From assembly GCF_007559335.1 (NCBI RefSeq), contig NZ_VMBG01000002.1, positions 798,501 through 862,500 on the forward strand: a DNA stretch of 64,000 bases, read 5' to 3'. The translations under genes and the position numbers were made by a program. Below, piece by piece: positions 25,041 through 33,700 of the stretch; position 1 is the first letter of the stretch; each line of letters opens with the position of its first letter. The DNA comes from Rariglobus hedericola. Lineage in GTDB: Bacteria > Verrucomicrobiota > Verrucomicrobiia > Opitutales > Opitutaceae. The notes under the pieces were generated by a model that was not told the origin of the DNA, did not search any database, and saw only the letters and a program-made list of their open reading frames with translations.

Positions 25041-27764
25041 TCAGCGACGGCGGCGTCGGACGGCGGCGAAGACAAGAGTGGCTGCACCGAAAAGCTGGGC
25101 GACCGTGGTGGACTCGGGGATGACGGAGGCGGTGAGCACCAGCGTGCTGCCGGAGAACGCCAGCGCGTAATTATAGCCGGAAAGCGTGGAGCCCAGGACG
25201 AAGTCGGAGAGATCGAAACTGCTCAGGGTGGCGTTGGAGAAGTTAACGAGTGTGTAGGTGCCGGTGACAAAACCACCGGAGTCGGCGAGATTGATCGTGA
25301 TACCACCGGCGACCGCGGAGCCGGTTAGCGTGCCGCTGGAAACGCGGATCAGGTCGCTGGCCGTGCCGAGATCGAAATCGAGGATCGCCCCAGTGTTGAG
25401 CGAGAGACCGTTGGCAAACGTGAGCGTGCCCGAGGAAACGCCGGGAGCGAGGCGGGCTCCGGACTGGACGGTAGTTAATCCGCCAATACTGCCCGTTCCA
25501 CCGAGGGTGGAGTTGAGCTTCACGGTGACGGCCGTGTTGGCGATCGAACCGTTGACGAAAAGTTTGCCGGCATCGACGGACGTCGCCCCGGTGTAGGTGT
25601 TGGTGCCGGAGAGTGTGAGCGTGCCGGAACCCGCCTTGGTGAGTTTGCCGTTGGTTCCGCTGATAACGCCACCGAAGGATGAGTTCAGGTTGTTGTTGGT
25701 GTTGCCGATGGTGAGCGTATTGCTGCCGAGCGTGACGGTGCCGCCGGTGCCGTTGAGCGCACCCAGTGTCGGGACCGAGGCAATGGCGAGCGTGGCTCCT
25801 GAGGAGAGCGTGACGTTGGCGAGCGAGCCAAGTGCGGTGGCGTTGTTGAGATTGGTGACGCCGGCTTCGAGGTTGATGGCTGTGCCGTTGACCAGACTGG
25901 TGGCGGCCGAGGCGAGGGTGAGAGTGCCGGTGCCTTTTTTGGTGAGTGAACGCGCGGTGCCGTGGTCGTTGAGCGCACCGAGTGTGGTAACACCGATGCC
26001 GGAGCCGTTGACGTTGGTGAGGTCAAGTGTGGCGTTACCCGTCAGCGAAGTTGAGCCGAAGGTGACGGAGCCAGTCTGGTTGGTGCTGAAGTTAGAACCG
26101 CGGGCGATGGTCAAGGTATGGCTTCCGAGAGAAAGCGTGCCGAGGACATGAGTGATGCCGTTGCCGCTGCTGCTGGCGCGGGATGGCGTGAGCGTGGAAT
26201 TGGCGGTGACGGTGACGGCGCGGTTGAAGGTCGTCGCGGCGTTGTTGGCGAGACGTAGATTGCCGCCGGCGAGAGTGACGCTGCCGGAAGCATTTCCCAA
26301 GTTCGTGTTGTTGCTGACGGAGAGCGTTCCGCTGTTGATGCGAGTGCCGCCGGTGTAGGTATTGTCCGCAGAAAGCGTGAGCGTGTTCGAGCCGGTTTGG
26401 ACGACGGAGCCGTCGCCGGAAATGATACCGGCAAAGGCGAGGTTGTTGGAGCGGTTAAAGGCGAGGGCGGCTCCAGTGGCGATGGCGACGTTGCCGGTGA
26501 TCGAGCCGTCGCCGCTGCCGTTGCCGATCTGAACGGTGCCGGCGTTGATGAAAGTGCCGCCGGTGTAGGTATTGTCTGCGGTGAGGATGAGCGTGCCGGC
26601 GCCGGTTTTGGTGAGCGTGCCGACGTCCGTGGCGTCGCCGTAATACTGGGTGATCGGTGTGTTGAAGATGAGATTGTCTGTGAAGTTAAAGATCATGGCG
26701 CCCCGGTTGTTGACCATGCCTGCGGCTATCATGCCGGCGGTGCCGCCGGTGCCGATCGTCAGGGTGGCGCCGGGATCAAAATAGAGGCTTCCGTCGCCGG
26801 CGCTACCGATTCTAAGGGTGCCGCCATCGGCCACCGTAATGCTGTTGCCGGTAGCGATAGGGAAATAGGTGTCGGCGAGGGTGAATTGCGAGCCGGTGTC
26901 GCGCACGGTGATTGATCCGGTGCCGGCAGAGTGGGCGCCGACCGCGGGGCTGGCACCGGCGTAACCTACATTGATGAAACCAACGGAGACCGTGGCACCT
27001 TGTTCAACCGTGACCGATCCATGACTGCCGCCGTCGTAGGCCATTTGCAGCCTGCCGACTTCCCAAGTGGACCCGGCACCGGATACGAGCACCGCGCCGC
27101 TTCCCCAATAACCGACGGCGACGATGCTATTAATGGCGGAGGCACCGTCGCTGATGGTGAGCGTGCCGCTGCCGATGCCGCGAGTAGAGTAATCGCCGGA
27201 GCCGAGTGTGAGGCCCCAGTATCCGCCGGTCGCGGTATCGACCAAATGCGAACCCGCACCGGTGACGAGAATGTTACCTTGATTTACAGTGCCATTATCA
27301 GCGCTGCCAACGGTGAAGCTGCTGGCCGTTAATCCGCCTCCCGCAGACACGGTGATGTGGTTGGCATCGCTGTTGGCGTTGAGCGACACGGCCTCGGTGA
27401 CGGTCCAGGATGAACCGATGCCGGTAACGAGGAAGCGACCGTCCGAGTTCAGCTGGATCTGGCTGCTGGAGCCAGTGCCGCCGTTTTCGACGGTGAGCGA
27501 GCCGGAGTTGGCAAAGCCGATTAATAGGGAGTGTGCGACGGCTCCCGTAGAGGCGACAACGGCGGAGTGGTCGTTGTAGATGAATACGTCGTCGTCCGCG
27601 GTCGGAAGTTGTCCGGAATACCAGTTGTCGTCGTCGAACCAACTGTTGCCGTCCACCGACTGGAAGATGCTGGCTTGGGCACTGAGATGAGGCGAAAGCG
27701 TCGTCAGTAGAATAAAAAGCGTGGCAACGCTGCGGCGGCGGGAAATGGTGGACGAAGATTTCAT
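25041..27764 (-). CDS. Large autotransporter-associated beta-strand repeat protein with degenerate PEP-CTERM tail
   Basis: I take the start at 27764, which gives MKSSSTISRRRS plus a hydrophobic signal ending LSAQA; the frame begins five codons earlier at 27779. About 907 residues. The N-terminal third has right-handed beta-helix repeats (SLTVENGGTGSSSQIQLNSD, GTLTISDGASAINSIVAVGY), and the rest has AAR repeats (GAGTLILTADNTYTGGTFI, GSGTLTLSGTNTYTGATSV). The tail is IPESTTVAQLFGAATLVFAA plus RRRRR: the architecture of PEP-CTERM, but the motif reads P-E-S instead of P-E-P. Three phased direct repeats lie upstream of the gene, next to the LytTR regulator gene. Surface protein, function unknown. 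Confidence 0.87.
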   Translation of the reverse strand: MKSSSTISRRRSVATLFILLTTLSPHLSAQASIFQSVDGNSWFDDDNWYSGQLPTADDDVFIYNDHSAVVASTGAVAHSLLIGFANSGSLTVENGGTGSSSQIQLNSDGRFLVTGIGSSWTVTEAVSLNANSDANHITVSAGGGLTASSFTVGSADNGTVNQGNILVTGAGSHLVDTATGGYWGLTLGSGDYSTRGIGSGTLTISDGASAINSIVAVGYWGSGAVLVSGAGSTWEVGRLQMAYDGGSHGSVTVEQGATVSVGFINVGYAGASPAVGAHSAGTGSITVRDTGSQFTLADTYFPIATGNSITVADGGTLRIGSAGDGSLYFDPGATLTIGTGGTAGMIAAGMVNNRGAMIFNFTDNLIFNTPITQYYGDATDVGTLTKTGAGTLILTADNTYTGGTFINAGTVQIGNGSGDGSITGNVAIATGAALAFNRSNNLAFAGIISGDGSVVQTGSNTLTLSADNTYTGGTRINSGTLSVSNNTNLGNASGSVTLAGGNLRLANNAATTFNRAVTVTANSTLTPSRASSSGNGITHVLGTLSLGSHTLTIARGSNFSTNQTGSVTFGSTSLTGNATLDLTNVNGSGIGVTTLGALNDHGTARSLTKKGTGTLTLASAATSLVNGTAINLEAGVTNLNNATALGSLANVTLSSGATLAIASVPTLGALNGTGGTVTLGSNTLTIGNTNNNLNSSFGGVISGTNGKLTKAGSGTLTLSGTNTYTGATSVDAGKLFVNGSIANTAVTVKLNSTLGGTGSIGGLTTVQSGARLAPGVSSGTLTFANGLSLNTGAILDFDLGTASDLIRVSSGTLTGSAVAGGITINLADSGGFVTGTYTLVNFSNATLSSFDLSDFVLGSTLSGYNYALAFSGSTLVLTASVIPESTTVAQLFGAATLVFAAVRRRRR

Positions 27765-27796
27765 GGTCGGTGTGGGCACAGAGGTTCCCGCCCACG

Positions 27797-27866
27797 AACC
27801 GCAGGGCGGATGATGACGTCGCGCAAATCTCCCGTGACAACCGCAGGCATGTCGGTGACAACCGCA
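27797..27866 (-). promoter_or_regulatory. Three phased direct repeats, candidate LytTR-regulator binding sites
   Basis: AACCGCA occurs at 27797-27803, 27839-27845 and 27860-27866, so the spacings are 42 and 21 bases, exact multiples of two helical turns. The last two are part of a longer 12-base repeat GTGACAACCGCA. On the minus strand the core reads TGCGGTT. LytTR-family regulators such as AgrA bind pairs of 9-bp direct repeats with about 21-bp periodicity and a GTT core. The repeats lie 33-102 bases upstream of the beta-strand-repeat gene start at 27764. Confidence 0.5.
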
Positions 27867-27905
27867 CGGATACGCCCGCGCAAAACGTGCGACGCCCGCG
27901 TCCTG

Positions 27906-27934
27906 CCGTCGGCTTACCGTCGGTCTACCGTCGG
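27906..27934. repeat. Short tandem repeat, three CCGTCGG units with 11-base period
   Basis: CCGTCGG begins at 27906, 27917 and 27928; the last two are preceded by TA, giving the 9-base unit TACCGTCGG. The third unit runs into the end of the LytTR regulator gene (stop at 27925-27927). Origin may be slippage; a regulatory role is not shown. Confidence 0.5.
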
Positions 27935-28659
27935 CGATGGCGCGCGAGTGTCTCGCGCAGAGTTGGAAGGTAGCGGTAGCTCGCGGTCACAGGTTCGGTC
28001 GCCCCGTCGAGGAAGACGTGGCTGGTCGCTTCGGTGACGCGCTCGATGCGGGTGACGTGCGCGACGTTGACGATGGTCGTGCGATGCACGCGCCCGAATT
28101 GCTCTGACGGCAGTTCGGCTTCCCACGTAGCGAGTGTTTTACGCACGAGCACATGTTCGCCGCCCGCCAAGTGAACTTCGCTGTAGTTTTCGCAGGATAC
28201 AATCTGCTGGATGTCTGCCAGGCGCACGAAACGGTCGTTGCCCGAGCCGAGTTTCAGGAGTAGGCGATCGTCGATTGTGAGTGTCGGGGGCCGGTTGACG
28301 GGCTGTTGCGCAGGTGCGCCGAGGCGGGCGAGGGCTTGCGCGATTCGTGCCGGGGCGACGGGTTTCAGGAGGTAGTCGAGTGCGTTGACCTCGAAGGCGC
28401 GCAGGGCGTGTTGATCATAGGCGGTGACGAAGATGATGCGGGCCTCGGGCCGGACGTGAGGCACGAGATCGAAGCCGTTGCCGCCAATGAGTTGGATATC
28501 GAGAAAAACGAGGTCGTAGTCGGACGTCGCGAGACGCGTGCGGGCAGTGGCAACCGAGGCGGCATCGCCGACGATCACGACCTCGGGGTGTGCGGCGAGA
28601 AGACGGCGAAAATCTTCGCGGGCGGGTGCTTCGTCTTCAATTAAAAGGGCTCGGATCAT
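27925..28659 (-). CDS. LytTR-family response regulator
   Basis: 244 residues: CheY-like receiver (residues 1-115) with LIEDEAPARED, phospho-acceptor Asp54 in LVFLDIQLIGGNGFD, FVTAYDQHALRAFEVNALDYLLKP; then a LytTR DNA-binding domain (about 145-240) with FVRLADIQQIVSCENYSEVHL, LATWEAELPSEQFGRVHRTTIVNVAHVTRIE. This is the AlgR/LytT architecture. It lies 6 bases downstream of the matching LytS-type receptor kinase, so they are one operon. Its likely binding sites, direct repeats with 21-base phasing, lie 60-130 bases beyond its stop, in front of the beta-strand-repeat gene. Confidence 0.93.
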   Translation of the reverse strand: MIRALLIEDEAPAREDFRRLLAAHPEVVIVGDAASVATARTRLATSDYDLVFLDIQLIGGNGFDLVPHVRPEARIIFVTAYDQHALRAFEVNALDYLLKPVAPARIAQALARLGAPAQQPVNRPPTLTIDDRLLLKLGSGNDRFVRLADIQQIVSCENYSEVHLAGGEHVLVRKTLATWEAELPSEQFGRVHRTTIVNVAHVTRIERVTEATSHVFLDGATEPVTASYRYLPTLRETLARHRRR

Positions 28660-28665
28660 GGTGGA

Positions 28666-30513
28666 TCAGGTTACGGATGGTGCGGGTTGGGTCAGTCGCA
28701 GGCTGACGCGCACCCAGCCGTTGCTTTCTCCGGTGGTGAACTGGTGGCGGTCCGGATAGTAGCGGGCGAGGCGCTGGCGAAGATTGGTCAAACCTATGCC
28801 GGTGGACGTGGGTTCGCCCAGGGCGGGTGTGCCGACCCAGTGGCCGGTGTTGGCGACTTCGATGACGAGATTATGCGCATCGACGAGGAGAACGGTGATG
28901 ACCACCTCCACGGTTTCTTCGCTGGTGCGCGTGCCGTATTTGATGGCGTTCTCGACGAGCGGCAGGAGCAGGAAGGGCGGGACCTGCACGACGAGTGTGG
29001 CGGGCTCGGCGTCTATGCGGGTTTGCAGGCGTTCGCGCCAACGCGTGCGTTCCATGTCGAGATACGTGGAGATCAACTTGAGTTCATCGCCGAGTGTGCC
29101 GGTCGTGGCGGCGTCACGGGTGAGCGTCTGCCGGCAAAAATCGGCGAGCTGGATGGTCATCTCGTCGGCGGCTGCGGGGCGCGTGTGCACGAGTGAACGG
29201 ATCGAGCCGAGGACGTTGTAGAGGAAGTGCGGGTTGAGTTGATAGCGGAGCGTTTCCAGGCGCGCGCTCTCCTCGGCGAGTTTGGAGGCGAGGCTGTCGC
29301 TTTGGAGACGCGCGAAGCGGTCCGAGAGGGCGAGTGAAAGCAGCAGCATTTCCAGTGCGGAGCCCATGCGCAGTGCCTGGGCGGACATGCCGAGCGGGAT
29401 GGCGAGCAACCAGATCGCCGCGGTGGGCAGCACGCCGCCGAGTAGAACGCCGAACGAGAGCACGAAGTAGCGGGCGTAGTAGGAACCCGCGCGCCACGCC
29501 TGCACCGCCGCGGCAAAGAGCACGATGTGGGTGACAGAGAATGCTCCCACCGTGATGTGGAGAAGCAGGGTATTATTGCTCCACGGCAAGGTAAGGGCGA
29601 CGAGCAGCGTGCCCATGATGATCCGCATCACCCGCGCGGCCCAGTCCATGCGCGGTGTGAGTCGGGCGAGGTCGAGAAACACGCGGGCGAACTCGACGAG
29701 GAAAAAACCGCCTGCCGCCAGTGCGGTGGTCAGGATGGTCTCCATCGTGGGCGAGCCTATGGACAGACCGACGACCTGATGGGCCGAGCGGGAAAAGAAC
29801 ATGAACAGGCCGAGCGCGCAAAGGTAGCACAGGTAGTAGCCGAGATCACGGTGCTTCAGTCTCGCCCAGATGACGCAGTTGTAAACGAGCAGGGCGAGGA
29901 GCACTCCGAAGTAGCAGGCTTCGGAGACGATGTCGCGGATCTGCGAAGAGAGAAACGCGCGTTCTTCGCTCCACCAGACGGGGCGCAGCCACACGCCGAA
30001 GTAGTCTTGCAGGCGCAGGTAAACGACGCGTTCGCCGCGGGCGGGCACTTCGACAAAAAAAGCCGAGTCGCGTCCCCAAAGCGATTTCTCGTGGGCGGGT
30101 ATCCATTCGCCGGAAACCTGATGCCGCAAGCCATCGGGGTAGCTGTCGTCGGATGTCCAAAGGTCGATACGGTCGGTATAATATTCGGCGTCGGCCAGCA
30201 CACCGCGCGCGGAATGGTTGGACGGATTTTTAAGAACGAAGCGAACCCACACGGCCTCGCCGAAGAGAGCGCGGATGTAGCCGTGGCCGTCCCAACGGAG
30301 CCAGTCGGAATCGTGACGGGAGAGAACATCATCACGCGTCAGGGTGCCAACCGGATCGTGAAGCACGTCCACCGTGGAGCCGTGCGCATCGGGGAGCGCC
30401 TGCATGCCTTTGCGGTCGCCGGCGATGCCGAGGATGAGCCCGGCGATGCCGAAAGCTGCCAGCGTGAGCACGGCGGCAACGGGCAACCAGGAGGCGAAGC
30501 GCATGCGCGTCAT
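28666..30513 (-). CDS. 7TMR-DISM receptor histidine kinase (LytS/YehU type)
   Basis: I chose the ATG at 30513 (MTRMRFASW, then a membrane anchor); the frame extends to 30612 with non-signal sequence. 615 residues: N-terminal anchor; 7TMR-DISMED2-like periplasmic domain (AVWVRFVLKNPSNH, VVYLRLQDYFGVWLRP); seven-helix 7TMR-DISM module; then the His_kinase domain of the LytS family with phospho-acceptor His429 in LNPHFLYNVLGSIRSLVH, VPPFLLLPLVENAIKYG and STGIGLTNLRQRLARYYP. The receptor half aligns along its length with that of the HisKA kinase at 22,349 (shared LADxEYxxDxID and YFxVxLRPxWWxE-like segments), so one receptor has been joined to two different kinase cores. It pairs with the LytTR regulator 6 bases downstream. 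Confidence 0.92.
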   Translation of the reverse strand: MTRMRFASWLPVAAVLTLAAFGIAGLILGIAGDRKGMQALPDAHGSTVDVLHDPVGTLTRDDVLSRHDSDWLRWDGHGYIRALFGEAVWVRFVLKNPSNHSARGVLADAEYYTDRIDLWTSDDSYPDGLRHQVSGEWIPAHEKSLWGRDSAFFVEVPARGERVVYLRLQDYFGVWLRPVWWSEERAFLSSQIRDIVSEACYFGVLLALLVYNCVIWARLKHRDLGYYLCYLCALGLFMFFSRSAHQVVGLSIGSPTMETILTTALAAGGFFLVEFARVFLDLARLTPRMDWAARVMRIIMGTLLVALTLPWSNNTLLLHITVGAFSVTHIVLFAAAVQAWRAGSYYARYFVLSFGVLLGGVLPTAAIWLLAIPLGMSAQALRMGSALEMLLLSLALSDRFARLQSDSLASKLAEESARLETLRYQLNPHFLYNVLGSIRSLVHTRPAAADEMTIQLADFCRQTLTRDAATTGTLGDELKLISTYLDMERTRWRERLQTRIDAEPATLVVQVPPFLLLPLVENAIKYGTRTSEETVEVVITVLLVDAHNLVIEVANTGHWVGTPALGEPTSTGIGLTNLRQRLARYYPDRHQFTTGESNGWVRVSLRLTQPAPSVT

Positions 30514-30730
30514 GGCTTGCCGAATTGCCGGTCCGGTCGGTGCGCGGCAAGCATCATCTGGATGCGCGTGAGTGAACGTGTCGCCTCCCCGGCACCGGCG
30601 AAGGTAGCCCAATAGGTTACTTTCGCCGACGGCGACGGAGGGTGGCGGACGAGGGCGAGAAGTCCGGTAATAAAGGCAAGGCTTCTTGTAGAAAATAGAG
30701 CGCGGAGCGAAGCCTGAGCCGCAGCCAGGC

Positions 30731-33700
30731 CTACATTTGCAGCGGGGGGCTGACGGGGGCGGGTTTGGGAATGGAGGGCACGGGTTTGGGGATCGAGGGA
30801 GCGGGACTGGGTGCGGGCATTTCCTGGATAGAGAGGTCGGAGATGCGCAGGCCGGGTTGTCCGCTTACCCAGATGCGGAGGGCGACGGCTTCGGCGGGGA
30901 TTTTCTGGCGGTTGTTCATGTCGAGACGCCGGTCGGGTGCGAGAGTGAACAGGATCCGCTGCCAGCGGAAGTCACTGTTATCAGTGCCTTGAGCGGGACG
31001 GTTGTTGCCGAGGGCGTTGCCTTTGGCATCGAGAAATTCGATGCCGATCTGGGCGTATTCTTCGGGGAGCGAGTTTGCCCAGGCGCTGATCAAGTAGGTT
31101 TTATTGGGATCGACGGGGATGGGTGCGGTCCGGGTGATGCGCTCGTTGTTGTTATTGTTGATCGGGGTCGCGATGAAGGTGACCGTGCCTCCAACCGAGG
31201 GTCCTCCGGAATAATTGAGCGGGCGGATAGGCATGTTCCATCCGGGGATCTGTGCGGGAGCTCGTGTATCGGCCCGGGCCTCGGGGTTGGTGAGGAGGTT
31301 GGGCAGTGTGGAGTAGATTTGCGGTGCGAGCACGATGTCTTCGCCGCCATCACGGGGATGGAGCGTTGCACGGAAGAAACCGTTGGAAGGCGGGGAGTCG
31401 AGCCGGTGGCGTCCACGTGAAGCGACTGAAGGAAGATCCAGTTTGGCGAGAGGTTCGGACTTGGAGTTGGTGTCGGCGACGAATTCGACGAGCAGGTCGT
31501 AGGTGCCGTCGGTGGTAGAGGCGCGCGGGAGACCGAAGACGCGCGGGAGGGATTTGGCGTCGTTGTTTTTATCGGAGGCGAGGCGGGCGGCGACTTCCCA
31601 GTGAAGCTCGGCCGTGCCATTCGCAGAGGGTATGATCCAGGCGGCGAGCGCGGGTGCGGGCGCGTCGCCCTTGCCTTCGAGGGCATCGAGAAATTCAACG
31701 AGACGCTTGGCGCGGGTGTCGGTGGAATTGCGGTTACCTTGGCGGCGTTGGACGCGGACGAGAGTCGTGTCGTGCACGCGGCGGGCTTCGGTGACATCAC
31801 CGAGCGCGAGGAGGCGGCCGAGGATTTGGCTGGGCAGGCTTGAGTTCATCTGACGCGGATCCTGACGGCTGGCGGATTGGTTCAGATCGAGGAGGACCTG
31901 ACGGCTGCCGGCGGTGTCGCCGTGGGTCAGGAGATAATCGCCCCAGGCGAAACGCACACCGAACTCGGCCCACGGGTTGTTGAGGAACGCCGATTGGATG
32001 GTGGAGGGAGTCGAGATAACGTTCATGCCGCTGCGTTTCGGGAAGAGCAGGAAGGCGGAGCGGAAGGTGTCGGCGATGCGTTTGTCGGGGTCGGGCAGAC
32101 CGGAAACGCGTTCGAAGCAAGCCGGGAGGAAGCCGTTAAGCGGGTTGAATTGAGACTGATAGCCCTGGCGTTGAGCGGGGGGGAGTTTGGCCTGGGCGAC
32201 GGCGTCGTTCCAAAGCGTGGCGAAGGCGGCACCGGCACCGGGGTCACCGGCGCGGATCTTGAGGGCGAGATCGTAGCAACGGGGTTCCCAGCCGACGTCG
32301 GGTGCGGCGAGTCGAGGGGTGTTTTCGGAGATCAGTGCGCGGAGGAATTCGGGATCGTCGATGTTGTCGAGCAGGTTGAAGGCCGGAGAGATGAGTCGGC
32401 TGCCGGAGGAGCTGAAATTGGAATACCACGGTTGCTGGTAGTAGCGCTGCGCGAAGTCGTTGAAGACGGGCGCGGGTTTTTCTTCGGTGACCGGACGGCT
32501 GATGAAGTAGTCGCGAATGATGGGGATGGAACGGGTGCGGTTTTCCGCCGTGTCGGCGTCGAGTAGGGCGGCGACGAGTTCGCTGCGCACGGTGGAGGAC
32601 TGGTCGTCGCGGAGGACGGGGAGGATCTTTTCCCAGATCACGATGGCTGCGGTGGTGTCCCCCGATCGGTGCAGATTGCGGGCGAGTTCGAGAACTTGGT
32701 AATCGATTTGTGGATACTGGCCGGGGCGGGTGCCGGCGGTGATGGCGCGGCGGGTGACGTCATCGGCAAAAACTGTTAGCGTGCCCGCCTTGCGGTGGGC
32801 TTCGATCACCTGGCTGTTGGACGCGAAGCGCAGGAGCTGGTCCTGGTTTTCAGGGCGGGCGAGAAAAGCGAGTGCGTCGTCGGCGCGGCCGCTTTCGAAC
32901 AGGGTGTTGATGTAGCGATTGCGCAGTTGTTCGTCGCGGGGGCGGAGGGAAACGAGTTTGGCGAGGTAGCCCTGTGCGAGGCGCCCGGTGTAGCGGCGGG
33001 CATTGAAGGAGAGGGTGCCATCCTCGCCTCGAAGGAGGCTCACGCGGGGGAATTTATCGGTGGAGTCACGCAGGACGAGACCGCGCACGGCGGGCACGCG
33101 GATCTTGGGTGAGTCGGGTGCGTCGAGGACGACCTCAATCGAGGCGCCGTCTTCGAGCGGGGAGGCGAACGGATAAAAGACCACCGACTGGTCACCGACG
33201 CGGATGTTATCGCGCTTTTTGAAATCGTCGGCGGGAACGGGCTGGCCGGAGAAGCGGATGTCGTTGAAGAGTCCGGCGGTGAATTTACCGAAGTTTTGAT
33301 TACGCCCGGCCAGACCGGCGGGAGGCGAATCAAAATCGGCGAGGGTGACGGCGCCGAGATCGGTCCAAACGGGAGCGGGCGAAGGGGTGTCGGATGCAGT
33401 CACCGCGGGAAGGGCGGGATCGGCCGGCGCGGGGACGACGACCGGGGCGTAGCTGGCGGTGTAGGTATCGCCTTTGCGGACGAGGCGAAGACGGAGCGGA
33501 AGCGGCAGTGGAGCGGAGGAAGCCGCGACCGAAACGAGATTGCCCGAGGAGGAGTTTCCGGCGTTCTGACGGATGACGCTGTGGGCCTCGGAGAGCAGTT
33601 CAATGACGAGTGCGGAGTCGGGATTGCGGGCGAGCTGGGCATCGAGATCAGCGACATAGGCGTCCATGAGTCCGATGCGGATGTAGGCGGAGAGGGCGCT

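Noticed and set aside
26397-27332. Plus-strand open frames opposite the large beta-strand-repeat protein
   Set aside because: Repetitive Gly/Asp/Val-rich products mirror the repeat codons of the minus-strand gene.
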